Positions 52,587 through 63,146 of a DNA stretch of 64,000 bases are shown here, piece after piece. A program made the translations under genes and the position numbers. Every line of letters starts with the position of its first letter. The first letter of the stretch is position 1. The stretch spans positions 558,001 to 622,000 of the forward strand of contig NZ_JANUDY010000001.1 in assembly GCF_024809975.1 (NCBI RefSeq), written 5' to 3'. The notes beneath the pieces are model-generated. The model did not search any database, had not been told where the DNA came from, and worked only from the letters and a program-made list of their open reading frames with translations. This stretch comes from Comamonas sp. BIGb0152 (lineage in GTDB: Bacteria; Pseudomonadota; Gammaproteobacteria; Burkholderiales; Burkholderiaceae_C).

Positions 52587-53288
52587 ATGATCAACAAGAT
52601 TTCGGACTCGATTGCCGAGTCCCTCAGCCGCGTCCAGGATGGCTCGACCGTACTCATCGGCGGCTTTGGCACCGCCGGCATTCCAGCAGCCCTGATTGAC
52701 GGCCTGATCGCACAGGGTGCGCGCGACCTCACGGTGGTCAACAACAACGCCGGCAACGGCGACACGGGCCTGGCGGCCCTGCTCAAGACCGGCGCCGTGC
52801 GCAAGATCATTTGCAGCTTCCCGCGCCAGGTCGACAGCTATGTGTTCGACGAGCTCTACCGCAGCGGCAAGATCGAGCTGGAAGTAGTGCCGCAAGGCAA
52901 CCTGGCCGAGCGCATGCGCGCTGCCGGTGCGGGCATTGGCGCGTTCTTTTGCCCCACCGCCTACGGCACCGAGCTGGCAGCGGGCAAGGAAACGCGCGAG
53001 ATCAATGGCAAGCACTATGTGCTGGAGTACCCGATCTATGGCGATGTGGCGCTGATCAAGGCCGAGCAAGGCGACCGCTGGGGCAACCTGACCTACCGCA
53101 AGGCAGCGCGCAACTTTGGCCCGGTGATGGCCACTGCGGCGAAGTACACCATCGCCACCGTGCATGAGATCGTGGAGCTAGGCCAACTCGACCCCGAGGC
53201 CGTGGTCACCCCGGGCATCTACGTCAACCAGGTCATCAAGATCGAGCGCGTTGCCACGCAAGCCGGTGGCTTCAAAAAAGCAGCCTGA
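52587..53288 (+). CDS. pcaI: 3-oxoadipate CoA-transferase subunit A
   Basis: 233 residues. The alpha subunit of a family I CoA-transferase, with the glycine loop IGGFGTAGIPAALIDGL and GDRWGNLTYRKAARNFGPVMATAAK. With PcaJ it moves CoA from succinyl-CoA to 3-oxoadipate. By sequence alone it could be a succinyl-CoA:acetoacetate transferase; the neighbours pcaF and pcaD favour PcaI. AGGAG lies six bases before ATG. pcaJ follows after 16 bases. Confidence 0.92.
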   Translation: MINKISDSIAESLSRVQDGSTVLIGGFGTAGIPAALIDGLIAQGARDLTVVNNNAGNGDTGLAALLKTGAVRKIICSFPRQVDSYVFDELYRSGKIELEVVPQGNLAERMRAAGAGIGAFFCPTAYGTELAAGKETREINGKHYVLEYPIYGDVALIKAEQGDRWGNLTYRKAARNFGPVMATAAKYTIATVHEIVELGQLDPEAVVTPGIYVNQVIKIERVATQAGGFKKAA

Positions 53289-53304
53289 AGCAGGAGACAA
53301 GACC

Positions 53305-53946
53305 ATGAGCAGCTACCAAAAACGCACAAAAGACGAAGTCGCCGCCCGCGTGGCGCAAGACATCCATGATGGTGCCTACGTGAACCTGGGCATTGGCCAG
53401 CCTACCGCCGTGGCCAACCACATCCCCCAAGACCGCGAAGTCATCCTGCAGTCGGAAAACGGCATTCTGGGCATGGGCCCGGCCCCCGCCGCTGGCGACG
53501 AAGACTATGACCTGACCAACGCCGGCAAGCAGCCCGTCAGCTTGCTGGCAGGCGGCAGCTTCTTCCACCATGCCGACAGCTTTGCGATGATGCGCGGCGG
53601 CCACCTGGACATCTGCGTGCTGGGCGCTTTCCAGGTCGCAGAAAACGGCGACCTGGCCAACTGGAGCACCGGTGAGGCCGGCGCTATTCCCGCCGTGGGC
53701 GGTGCCATGGATCTGGCCATCGGTGCCAAGCAGACCTGGGTGATGATGGACCTGCTGACCAAGCAGGGCGAGAGCAAGATCGTCAAGCAATGCAGCTATC
53801 CGCTAACCGGCATTGGCTGCGTCAAGCGCATCTACACCGATGTGGCCACCATCGAGGTCACCGACCAGGGCCTCAAGCTCATCGACAGCGTCGAAGGTCT
53901 GGACAAGGCCGAGCTCGAAAAAATGATTGGCCTGGCCCTGCTGTAA
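53305..53946 (+). CDS. pcaJ: 3-oxoadipate CoA-transferase subunit B
   Basis: 213 residues. The beta subunit carries the catalytic glutamate in QSENGILGMGP. GAYVNLGIGQPT and CSYPLTGIGCVKRIYTDVA are also typical of the family. It works as a complex with PcaI in the cytoplasm. AGGAGA precedes ATG. It lies between pcaI and pcaF with short gaps on both sides, so the genes are co-transcribed. Confidence 0.92.
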   Translation: MSSYQKRTKDEVAARVAQDIHDGAYVNLGIGQPTAVANHIPQDREVILQSENGILGMGPAPAAGDEDYDLTNAGKQPVSLLAGGSFFHHADSFAMMRGGHLDICVLGAFQVAENGDLANWSTGEAGAIPAVGGAMDLAIGAKQTWVMMDLLTKQGESKIVKQCSYPLTGIGCVKRIYTDVATIEVTDQGLKLIDSVEGLDKAELEKMIGLALL

Positions 53947-53992
53947 GCACAGCAAGCGCTGCACCGATCTGTATTCATCCAAGGAGACCACC

Positions 53993-55195
<1,203 letters not shown>

Positions 55196-55348
55196 TCGCC
55201 ACAGCGGCGGCAAGTGCAGGCCTGCAAGGGCCACGCCTTGCCCCGCGTCACACCACCCTCCCCCTACACCAGCGCTGCTGCCTCGCCCACCTTGGCGCAG
55301 CCCTGCCCGCACAGCGATGCACGGGCACTTTTTGAAGGACAGAACGCC

Positions 55349-56146
55349 ATGGCAACACAACAAATCACCACAGCGACCGGCCGTTTCAACATCGATCTGC
55401 AAGGCCCCGAGGGCGCGCCGGTGCTGGTGTTCTCCAACTCGCTGGGCACCACCTTGGACATGTGGGACGCCCAGGCCAAGACCTTCAGCAGCCAGTACCG
55501 CGTGCTGCGCTATGACACCCGTGGCCATGGCGCCAGCGTGCTGAGCCCTGGCCCCTACCAGTTTGCACAACTGGGCGGCGATGTGCTGGCCATTCTGGAC
55601 AGCCTGGCCATTGACCAGGCCCATTTCTGCGGTATCTCGATGGGCGGCCTGACGGGCCTGTGGCTGGGCGTGCATGCCGGCGCACGCATGCGCAGCATCA
55701 CCGTGGCCAACAGCGCCGCCAAGATTGGTGCCGAAGCCGGCTGGCGCGACCGTGCCGCCCTGGTGCGTGCCAATGGCGCTGCGGCGATGCAGACCCTGGC
55801 CGACTCCTCGCCCAGCCGCTGGTTTACCGAAGGCTTTATCGCCAGCCAGCCCCAGGTGGTGCAGACGGCCCAGGCCTGGATTGCCGGCATTGCCCCCGAA
55901 GGCTATGCCAGCTGCTGCGAAGCGTTGGCCGTGGAAGACCTGCGCGCCGACATCGCCCGCATCCAGACCCCCACCCTGCTGATTGCAGGCAGCGCGGACC
56001 CGGTTACCACAGTGGCTGACGCCCAGGCCATGCATGCAGCCATTGCCGGCTCGGAGCTGGCGACGGTGCCCGCCTCGCACCTGTCCAACCTCGAAGTGCC
56101 CCAGGCCTTTGACCTGGCGCTGGGCAGCTTCCTGCAAAAGCATTGA
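55349..56146 (+). CDS. pcaD: 3-oxoadipate enol-lactonase
   Basis: 265 residues, alpha/beta-hydrolase. It opens 3-oxoadipate enol-lactone to 3-oxoadipate, the substrate of PcaIJ. Ser97 lies in CGISMGG, the Asp in AGSADPVTT, and the His in VPASHLSNLE. The N-terminal FSNSLGTTLDMWDAQ is typical of PcaD. GAAGGA precedes the ATG. It is 153 bases after pcaF. The enzymes that would make its substrate (pcaB, pcaC, catB, catC) are not nearby. Confidence 0.94.
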   Translation: MATQQITTATGRFNIDLQGPEGAPVLVFSNSLGTTLDMWDAQAKTFSSQYRVLRYDTRGHGASVLSPGPYQFAQLGGDVLAILDSLAIDQAHFCGISMGGLTGLWLGVHAGARMRSITVANSAAKIGAEAGWRDRAALVRANGAAAMQTLADSSPSRWFTEGFIASQPQVVQTAQAWIAGIAPEGYASCCEALAVEDLRADIARIQTPTLLIAGSADPVTTVADAQAMHAAIAGSELATVPASHLSNLEVPQAFDLALGSFLQKH

Positions 56147-56229
56147 TGGCCCTGCACTAACCCCGCTGCAGACGGGCACCGATAACAACAACCGCCCGCT
56201 GCAACCCTTCCTCTACCAAGGAGACAAGC

Positions 56230-57288
56230 ATGTCAGATGCCAATCCACGCTGGAAGCAGCGCCCTGCAGGATCGACCTGGGGCGACTTCGGCCCTGATGA
56301 CCAACTCGGCCGGCTCAACCTGCTGACGCCCGCCAAGGTGCGCCAGGGCGTTGCCGAGGTGCACGAGGGCCTGCGCTTTTCGCTCAGCCTGCCGCTGGAC
56401 TACCCCGGTGGCAGCGCGCTCAACCCCAACCGCAAGCCACCCGTGTTGCGCCCCTTGCAGCGCAAGGGCCTGGTCAACTTCAACTGCCTGCTGGGCGATC
56501 TGGAACCGGGCCGCACCGATGTGCTGTCCGACGACATGGCCGTGCTGTCGCTGCAGTACTCCACCCAGTGGGATGGCCTGGCCCATGCGGGCCAGCTGTT
56601 TGATGCCAATGGCGATGGCGTGCCTGAGCCGCTCTACTACAACGGCTATGCCGCAGGCCGCGATGTGCTGGGCCCACTCTTGGTGCGCGACACCGGCATG
56701 CCCACGCCCGAGAGCAGCGGCAGCACCAGCTGCGCCAAGGCCTTGGGCATCGAGGGCATGGCCCAAAACGGGGTGCAAGGCCGGGGCGTGATGCTGGACC
56801 TGCATGCCCACTACGGCGATGCCCGCACCCTCATCGGCTACGACGAGTGGATGCGGGTGATCGAGGCCGACCGGCTGGAGATCGAGCCCGGCGACATGCT
56901 CTGCCTGCACACCGGCTTTGCCCAGGCCGTGCTGGCGATGCAAAAGAATCCCGACCCGGTGGTGCTGAACAACCGCTGCGCAGTGCTCAATGGCCGCGAC
57001 GAGAAGCTGCTGCAGTGGATCAGCGACAGCCAGATCGCCGTGATCGCCGCTGACAACTATGCCGTCGAGGCGCACCCCGCCTTGCCCGGTGCCGACTGCT
57101 GCGCGGCGCTGCCCCTGCATGAGCACTGTTTGTTCAAGCTGGGCCTGCACCTGGGCGAGCTCTGGCACCTGACGCCTTTGGCGCAGTGGCTGCGCGCCCA
57201 TGGGCGCAGCCGCTTCTTGCTGACGGCCCCGCCGCTGAACCTGCCCGGCGCCATTGCCTCGCCGGTGACCCCGATTGCCACGGTTTAA
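56230..57288 (+). CDS. Cyclase-family (kynurenine formamidase-like) metal hydrolase
   Basis: 352 residues of the cyclase superfamily (kynurenine formamidase, isatin hydrolase). The N-terminal WGDFGPDDQLGRLNLLTPAKV and the metal-binding QWDGLAHAG and GVMLDLHAHYG regions place it there; it is longer than bacterial KynB (~210), like the ~310-350 residue catabolic subgroup. The substrate is unknown. AAGGAG precedes the ATG, 83 bases after pcaD, so it very likely shares the pca transcript. Confidence 0.85.
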   Translation: MSDANPRWKQRPAGSTWGDFGPDDQLGRLNLLTPAKVRQGVAEVHEGLRFSLSLPLDYPGGSALNPNRKPPVLRPLQRKGLVNFNCLLGDLEPGRTDVLSDDMAVLSLQYSTQWDGLAHAGQLFDANGDGVPEPLYYNGYAAGRDVLGPLLVRDTGMPTPESSGSTSCAKALGIEGMAQNGVQGRGVMLDLHAHYGDARTLIGYDEWMRVIEADRLEIEPGDMLCLHTGFAQAVLAMQKNPDPVVLNNRCAVLNGRDEKLLQWISDSQIAVIAADNYAVEAHPALPGADCCAALPLHEHCLFKLGLHLGELWHLTPLAQWLRAHGRSRFLLTAPPLNLPGAIASPVTPIATV

Positions 57289-57361
57289 GACCTGCATCCA
57301 GACCACCGCATTACTGCGGCAGCAGCCCAAGGCGAGTCTGCCGCCCCTACCCGGAGCCACC

Positions 57362-57658
57362 ATGCCCTACATCATTGAGACTTTCGACAAGCCCGAGCAC
57401 CAGGCCGTGCGCCAGGCCCACCGCCCCGCACACCTGGACTTTCTGGCCCGCAACGCCCAGCTGCTGCTGGCCTGCGGCGCCAAGCTGCAAGACGACGGCA
57501 GCGACATGGGCGGCGGCCTCTATGTGGTGGACCTGGACACGCGCGAGGCCGCCCAGGCCTTTATCGAATCCGACCCTTTCTACCAGGCTGATCTGTTTGC
57601 CCAGGTGCGCATCACGCGCTGGCGCAAGGCCTATGTGGCCGGCCAATGCAGCCTGTGA
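57362..57658 (+). CDS. YciI-like small protein
   Basis: 98 residues making one ferredoxin-like alpha/beta domain of the YciI family: MPYIIETFDKP, then RPAHLDFLARN with the conserved His, LYVVDLDTREAAQAFIESDPFYQADLF and RITRW. Some relatives act on chlorohydroquinones in aromatic breakdown; most have no assigned reaction. Size and fold also resemble muconolactone isomerase, though not by motif. GGAG precedes the ATG. It lies between the cyclase and SDR genes. Confidence 0.83.
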   Translation: MPYIIETFDKPEHQAVRQAHRPAHLDFLARNAQLLLACGAKLQDDGSDMGGGLYVVDLDTREAAQAFIESDPFYQADLFAQVRITRWRKAYVAGQCSL

Positions 57659-57678
57659 TTTCCGCTTTGGAGACCTCT

Positions 57679-58434
57679 ATGTCCACCCCCAACCCCTCCA
57701 CCCCATCGATCTCCGCACGCCCCCGCGTGCTCATCACCGGCGGCGGCGCCGGCATTGGTGCAGCCGCGGCGCTGCGCTGCCACGCCGATGGCTACGAGCC
57801 GGTCATCATCGACCGCCAGATTGACCAGGTGCCGGCGGGCTTTGTCGCCATCCAGGCCGACCTGAGCAGCGCCGACGACACGGCGCGCGCGCTGGGCGAG
57901 GCGCTCGCTGGCGGCCCCATTACCCGCCTGGTGAACAACGTGGGCATCGTGGTGCCCAACGATGCCGCCAGCCAGACACTGGCGGAGTTTGATCTGGCTG
58001 TGTCGCTGAACCTGCGCTGCGCCTTCCAGTGCATGCAGGCACTGCTGCCGGGCATGCAAGCGGCGCGCTTTGGCCGCATCGTCAATATGTCCTCACGCGC
58101 GGCGCTGGGCAAGGATTTGCGCACCGCCTACGCCGCCACCAAGGCCGGCCTGATAGGGATGACCCGCGTCTGGGCGCTGGAACTGGGCCAATGGGGCATC
58201 ACCGCCAATGCCATTGGCCCCGGCCCCATCCGTACCGAGCTGTTCGACAAGGCCAACCCGCCGGACGCCGAACGCACGCAAAAGATCATCCAGTCCGTGC
58301 CCGTCAAGCGCGTGGGCACGCCGGGCGATGTGGCCCATGCCGTGGCCTACATGCTCGACGAGCGCAGTGGTTTTGTCACCGGCCAGACGCTCTATGTCTG
58401 CGGCGGCATGACCGTGGGCGTGGCCCCGGTTTAG
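57679..58434 (+). CDS. SDR-family oxidoreductase
   Basis: 251 residues of the classical short-chain dehydrogenase family. The cofactor motif is TGGGAGIG, NNVG follows, the catalytic Ser is in MSSRAAL and the YxxxK is YAATK; the C-terminal GQTLYVCGG is typical. The acidic/hydrophobic residues after beta-2 (IIDRQ) suggest NAD. The substrate is unknown. It starts 20 bases after the YciI-like gene, TTGGAG upstream, in the same run. Confidence 0.9.
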   Translation: MSTPNPSTPSISARPRVLITGGGAGIGAAAALRCHADGYEPVIIDRQIDQVPAGFVAIQADLSSADDTARALGEALAGGPITRLVNNVGIVVPNDAASQTLAEFDLAVSLNLRCAFQCMQALLPGMQAARFGRIVNMSSRAALGKDLRTAYAATKAGLIGMTRVWALELGQWGITANAIGPGPIRTELFDKANPPDAERTQKIIQSVPVKRVGTPGDVAHAVAYMLDERSGFVTGQTLYVCGGMTVGVAPV

Positions 58435-58511
58435 CGTTTTTCCCCTGGCGTGCCCGCATCCATCAAGGGGCCGCCAAGTTTTGATTCATCCACTGATAAC
58501 AAGAGACATTG

Positions 58512-59846
58512 ATGTCAAAAATCACCGCCTTTTTCACCGAGCTGATGCGCAAGTATCTGCCCGACCCCTTCGTATTCGCGATCTTGCTGACCCTGCTGAC
58601 CATGGTGCTGGCCTTTGCCGTGGAGAGCCGGCCCATTAACCTGGTAGTGCAGGACTGGGGCAAGGGCTTTTGGAGCCTGCTGGCCTTTACCACCCAGATG
58701 GCGGTGATTTTGGTGATGGGCTATGTGCTGGCCGCCGCGCCCGTGGTGGACCGTTTCCTCAACCGCATCGCGGCCCTGGTGAACACGCCGCGCGGCGCCA
58801 TCATCATGGCCACCGTCGTGGGCTGCGTAGGCAGCTACCTCAACTGGGGTTTTGGTCTGGTGATTGGCGGCATCATGGCCAAGAAGCTGGCCTTGCGCGT
58901 CAAGGGCGTGCACTACCCGCTGATCATCGCCTCGGCCTACACGGGCTTCACGATGTACAGCCTGGGGCTGTCGGCCACGATTCCGGTGCTGATCTCCACC
59001 AAGGGCCACAGCTTTGAAAAGCAGATGGGCATCATCCCGCTGAGCGAAACCATCTTCTCGCCCCACATCTTGCTGACCGCGCTGGCCGTGCTGATTGTGC
59101 TGCCGCTGATCAATGCTGCGATGCACCCCAAGGTCGGTGAGAAGGTCACCGAAATCAGCCCTGAGCTGGCCAGCAACGACGATGCCAAGGGCGCGTCGGC
59201 CGCCAACCTGCTGGGCGATGAGAAGACCTTTGCCGGCCGCCTGAACAACAGCCGCATCCTGAGCGGACTGATCGGCCTGACCGGCATGGCCTTTGTGGCC
59301 ATGCACTTCATGCAAAACGGCAGCCTCGATCTGAACATGATCAACTTCTTCATCCTGTTCCTGGGCATCTTGCTGCTGGGCACGCCGATGAAGTATGTGG
59401 AAAAGGTCAATGAAGGCGTCAAGACCATTGGCGGCATCATTTTGCAGTTCCCGTTCTACGCCGGCATCATGGCCATCATGCATGCCTCGGGCCTGGTCGA
59501 ATCCATCGCCCATGTGTTCGTGAGCTTCTCGACCGCCCACACCCTGCCGCTGTGGGGCCTGATCAGCTCGTTCTTCATCAACTTCTTTGCGCCCTCTGGC
59601 GGCGGCCACTGGGTGCTGCAAGGCCCGTTCATGATTGAAGCGGCCAAGACCCTGGGCGCATCGCAGGCCCACACTGCCATGTCGGTGATGCTGGGCAATG
59701 GCTGGAACGACCTGGTGCAGCCCTTCTGGATTCTGCCGGCGCTGGCACTGTCCAAACTCAAACTCAAGGACATCATGGGCTACACCGTGGTCTCGATGTT
59801 CGTGGTCGGTGCGATCTATATCGGCTCCTCGCTGTTCTGGCCATAA
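58512..59846 (+). CDS. AtoE-family short-chain fatty acid transporter
   Basis: 444 residues with about ten to twelve membrane segments. MRKYLPDPFVFAILLTLLTMVLA at the N-terminus, SYLNWGFGLVIGGIMAK and the C-terminal FFAPSGGGHWVLQGPFMIEAA and GNGWNDLVQPFW are diagnostic of AtoE/SCFA carriers. It likely imports a small carboxylate made or used by the neighbouring enzymes. ATG 58512 is preferred to the TTG three bases before. It lies 77 bases after the SDR gene. Confidence 0.9.
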   Translation: MSKITAFFTELMRKYLPDPFVFAILLTLLTMVLAFAVESRPINLVVQDWGKGFWSLLAFTTQMAVILVMGYVLAAAPVVDRFLNRIAALVNTPRGAIIMATVVGCVGSYLNWGFGLVIGGIMAKKLALRVKGVHYPLIIASAYTGFTMYSLGLSATIPVLISTKGHSFEKQMGIIPLSETIFSPHILLTALAVLIVLPLINAAMHPKVGEKVTEISPELASNDDAKGASAANLLGDEKTFAGRLNNSRILSGLIGLTGMAFVAMHFMQNGSLDLNMINFFILFLGILLLGTPMKYVEKVNEGVKTIGGIILQFPFYAGIMAIMHASGLVESIAHVFVSFSTAHTLPLWGLISSFFINFFAPSGGGHWVLQGPFMIEAAKTLGASQAHTAMSVMLGNGWNDLVQPFWILPALALSKLKLKDIMGYTVVSMFVVGAIYIGSSLFWP

Positions 59847-59946
59847 ACCAGGCTAGACCTTTTATCCCCCTCCGGCTGTCACGCGAGACCCAACAAGCAC
59901 TGACAAAACAAGTGCCAGCCGCTTTTACTTTGCTTTGGAGATTCCC

Positions 59947-60945
59947 ATGAACACCATCCGCCTCAACGCCCGCCGCACCGTGCTGCAAGCCATCGCCGCT
60001 GCCAGCCTGGGCGCTGCGCTCATGCCCGCCGCCTTGGCGGCCGAGGCCTTCCCGAACAAGCCCATCACCCTGGTCGTGCCCTTTGTGGCCGGCGGCACCA
60101 CCGACATCCTGGCCCGCATCGTTGGCCAATCGCTGGGCGAGGAGCTGGGCCAGCCGGTCATCATCGACAACCGCGCAGGTGCGGGTGGCAACATCGGCGG
60201 CCAGTTTGCAGCGCGCGCGCCGGCCGACGGCTACACCCTCTTCATGGGCACCGTGGGCACCCACGCCATCAATGAATGGCTGTACAAGAAGATGCCCTTC
60301 AGCCCCAACAAGGACTTTGCGCCGCTGACCCGCGTGGCCAATGTGCCCAACCTGCTGGTGGCCAACCCGGCGCAGCCGTTCAAGAACGTCAAGGAGCTGA
60401 TCAGCTATGCCCAGGCCCATCCCGGCCAGGTGAACTTTGGCTCCTCGGGCAGCGGCAGCTCCATCCATCTGTCTGGCGAGCTGTTCAAGATGACGGCCAA
60501 GGTGGACATGATCCACATCCCCTACAAGGGCAGCGCGCCAGCCGTGACCGACCTGCTGGGCAACCAGATTGCGATCATGTTCGACAACATGCCCTCTGCG
60601 ATCCAGCATGTGCGCTCGGGCAAGCTGCGCCCGCTGGCCGTGACCACCGCCAAGCGCTCGCCTGAGCTGCCCGATGTGCCAACGGTTGCTGAAGCCGGCG
60701 TGCCCGGCTACGAGGCTACTTCGTGGTTTGGCCTGTTCGCCCCCACCAAGACGCCCGCCGAGGTGCAGGCCAAGCTGCATGCGGCCATCATCAAGGTGCT
60801 GCAAAAGCCTGACGTGATCAAAAAGATTGGCGACCAGGGCGGCGAAGTGGTGACTGAATCGCAGGCAGAATTTGCCAAATTCATCGCCGCTGAAAATAAC
60901 AAGTGGAAGCAAGTGGTCAAGACCTCGGGCGCGACTGCTGGTTAA
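59947..60945 (+). CDS. Bug-family (TctC-like) periplasmic solute receptor
   Basis: 332 residues. An N-terminal signal (RTVLQAIAAASLGAALMPAALA, with two Arg before it) is followed by the Bug fold: FPNKPITLVVPFVAGGTTDILARIVGQ, IDNRAGAGGNIGG and the MFDNMPSAIQHVRSG region. These receptors bind carboxylates. No TctA/TctB partners are present, so it is an orphan receptor, as is common in this family. TTGGAG precedes the ATG. It closes the pca-type gene run and is followed by a terminator. Confidence 0.94.
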   Translation: MNTIRLNARRTVLQAIAAASLGAALMPAALAAEAFPNKPITLVVPFVAGGTTDILARIVGQSLGEELGQPVIIDNRAGAGGNIGGQFAARAPADGYTLFMGTVGTHAINEWLYKKMPFSPNKDFAPLTRVANVPNLLVANPAQPFKNVKELISYAQAHPGQVNFGSSGSGSSIHLSGELFKMTAKVDMIHIPYKGSAPAVTDLLGNQIAIMFDNMPSAIQHVRSGKLRPLAVTTAKRSPELPDVPTVAEAGVPGYEATSWFGLFAPTKTPAEVQAKLHAAIIKVLQKPDVIKKIGDQGGEVVTESQAEFAKFIAAENNKWKQVVKTSGATAG

Positions 60946-60966
60946 TCCAGGTCCCAGCCACCAACG

Positions 60967-61008
60967 ACAAAGCCGCCGATCCTGGATGCCCAGGGTCGGC
61001 GGCTTTTT
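60967..61008 (+). terminator. Rho-independent terminator after the Bug receptor gene
   Basis: AAGCCGCCGATCCTGG pairs with CCAGGGTCGGCGGCTT (one mismatch region) and is followed by a T run. It ends the plus-strand pca-type unit; the convergent phoX-like gene stops 20 bases beyond. Confidence 0.88.
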
Positions 61009-61028
61009 CCATGGGGCGCTCTAAAGGA

Positions 61029-63062
61029 TCAGACCCCGATAGGGCCGCCGTCGGCCTTCTGGATCACCACCGTCGAGGAGCGCGGGCGCACCTTGCTGTC
61101 CGGCACCCGGGTGGCATCGGCCGTGCCGTAGGCGGGCCAGTTCACGGGATGCTGGATGTTCAGGAAAATGCTGGTGTGGTCCGGGGTGTAGGCAAAGCCG
61201 GTGATCTCGGCCTCGTTGGGGCCGACAAAGAAGCGGCGCAGCTCGGCCTGGTTGCTGGCGTTGATGACCGGGCCCGTGCCCTTGGCATCCTTCAACGCGC
61301 CCGGTACCACGGCGAGCATCTGGTCATTGGTGGCCTTGGCGACGGCATTGTTGCGGCCGCCGTCGATGCCGTTGTCGGTCTGGATCCAGAGAATGCCGCG
61401 GTCATCAAAGGCGATGCCATCGGGGCTGGCCAGCTGGTTGCGCTCGGTCAGGCCGGAGCGGTTGGTGTCGGCATTGCCTGCGGCGTCCGAGCCGAAGACA
61501 AAGATGTCCCAGCGGAAGCTGTTGGCACCGGCATCGTCGTGCCAGCGCACGATATGGCCGTTGACATTGTTCAGGCGCGGATTGGCGGGGTTGGTGCCGC
61601 GCTCGGCATTGCGGCTGCTGTTGTTGGTCAGAGTCAGGTAGACATCGCCATTGCTGGGGTGCACGGCGGTCCACTCGGGGCGGTCCATCGGCGTGGCACC
61701 CACAAAATCCGCCGCGCCACGCGTGTTGATCAAGATGGCGTCGATATTGCCAAAGGCCTCGCCCAGGCTGCGGCCGTCCTTGCCCTTGGTCGCCGGGGTC
61801 AGCGCCAGCCATTCGCCCTTGCCTTCGGCATCAAAGCGGGCCACGTACAAGGTGCCCTTGTCCAGGTACTTGTGGCCCACGGCAATGCGGTCGCTGCGCG
61901 CGGCATCCTTGGGGTCCCACAATGCTTCGGACACAAAGCGGTAGATGTACTCAAAACGCGAATCATCACCACTGTAAAAAGCCAGCGGCTTGCCCGCCAC
62001 TGGAATGCCGTAGGCGGCGCCTTCGTGGGCAAAGCGGCCCATGGCGGTGCGCTTGGTGGCTGTGCTGCTGGGGTCGTAGGGATCGATCTCGACCAGGTAG
62101 CCAAAGCCATTGACTTCGTTGCGCCAGTCCTGCAAGCCGCTCTGGGCCGTGGCGGTGATGTTGAAGCGGGCGAACTCGCCTTGCTGCTCGCTGGCGTCGC
62201 CGGCTGCCGTCTCCCATTGGTAGCGGCCCGCCTTGGTCTGCACGCCCACGCGCTTTTGCGCGGCAGTCACCTCACCGGTGTTGACAAAGCAGGCGGCCCA
62301 GTTCTCTTCGGCCGTGATGTAGGTGCCCCAAGGGGTGGTGCCATTGCCGCAGTTGTTGTTGGTGCCGCGCACCTCGCTGCCGGTGGTCGAGAACGGCGTC
62401 TTGACCCAGTCGGTGCCCGCCACCGGGCCGGACAGGTTCATCGGCGTGGCCGAGGTGAAGCGGCGGTTGTAGCGGGAGTTGTTGATGATCTCCCATTTGC
62501 TGCCTTGCTTGCGCACATGCATGACGGCGACGCCATGGGCATTGATTTCCTTGCGCACTTCTTCTGCGGGGCGCTTGCCATCCACCGACGTAGGGCCGTT
62601 GGGGTGCAAGGCCTTTTCGTCGATGTACTCGTGGTTGACCACCAGCAGGCCTTCGCTGGAGCTGCCGGCCAGCGGGAAGTAGTGCATGCCGTCATGGTGC
62701 ATGCCGGTGGAGTGCAGCAGGTCTTGCGAGGTGTTACGGCCTTCATTGCTCCAGGGCGCTGCCTGGTCATTGAGCGGCGTACCCCAGGCACCGATGACCG
62801 AGGCCACATAGCCGGCGGGCACCACGCAGGCATCCGTCATCGAGTTGGGCAGCGAGGCAAAGCCCAGCTTGACGGCCTTGTCGTCGTCGCCATCGCTGCC
62901 GCCACCGCAGGCGGAGATGCTGGCACCGGCAAACAGCGCCAGGGCCGAGCCCAGGCTGCCACGCATCACCAGACGGCGCGACATATTCGCTTCGAGAATG
63001 GTGCTGAAAGGGGTGTTGTCGCCCGTGTTGCGGACGACCTTGTCGGATATGGATTTGCTCAT
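61029..63062 (-). CDS. phoX: PhoX-family alkaline phosphatase
   Basis: 677 residues of the DUF839/PhoX family. An N-terminal Tat signal with Arg29-Arg30 (SRRLVMRGS) is followed by a hydrophobic stretch ending SISACGGG, so it may also be lipidated at Cys52. Family hallmarks include VVNHEYID, the TPWGTYITAEENW block, GRFAHEGAA and ASPDGIAFDDRGILWIQTDNG. Known PhoX enzymes use Ca and Fe and release phosphate in the periplasm. AGGAG lies upstream of ATG 63062. A GTCAC direct repeat lies ~85 bases upstream. Confidence 0.93.
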   Translation of the reverse strand: MSKSISDKVVRNTGDNTPFSTILEANMSRRLVMRGSLGSALALFAGASISACGGGSDGDDDKAVKLGFASLPNSMTDACVVPAGYVASVIGAWGTPLNDQAAPWSNEGRNTSQDLLHSTGMHHDGMHYFPLAGSSSEGLLVVNHEYIDEKALHPNGPTSVDGKRPAEEVRKEINAHGVAVMHVRKQGSKWEIINNSRYNRRFTSATPMNLSGPVAGTDWVKTPFSTTGSEVRGTNNNCGNGTTPWGTYITAEENWAACFVNTGEVTAAQKRVGVQTKAGRYQWETAAGDASEQQGEFARFNITATAQSGLQDWRNEVNGFGYLVEIDPYDPSSTATKRTAMGRFAHEGAAYGIPVAGKPLAFYSGDDSRFEYIYRFVSEALWDPKDAARSDRIAVGHKYLDKGTLYVARFDAEGKGEWLALTPATKGKDGRSLGEAFGNIDAILINTRGAADFVGATPMDRPEWTAVHPSNGDVYLTLTNNSSRNAERGTNPANPRLNNVNGHIVRWHDDAGANSFRWDIFVFGSDAAGNADTNRSGLTERNQLASPDGIAFDDRGILWIQTDNGIDGGRNNAVAKATNDQMLAVVPGALKDAKGTGPVINASNQAELRRFFVGPNEAEITGFAYTPDHTSIFLNIQHPVNWPAYGTADATRVPDSKVRPRSSTVVIQKADGGPIGV

Positions 63063-63146
63063 CGCTTCGACTCTCCTGATTGTTGGACCACCGTAGGAAA
63101 GGCCCAGTCTAGAAAGCGAAAGTGACGGCTCCATGAATCTCCGATG

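Noticed and set aside
60903-63125. 740-codon plus-strand frame opposite phoX
   Set aside because: Antisense shadow; phoX has a Tat signal and family motifs on the minus strand.
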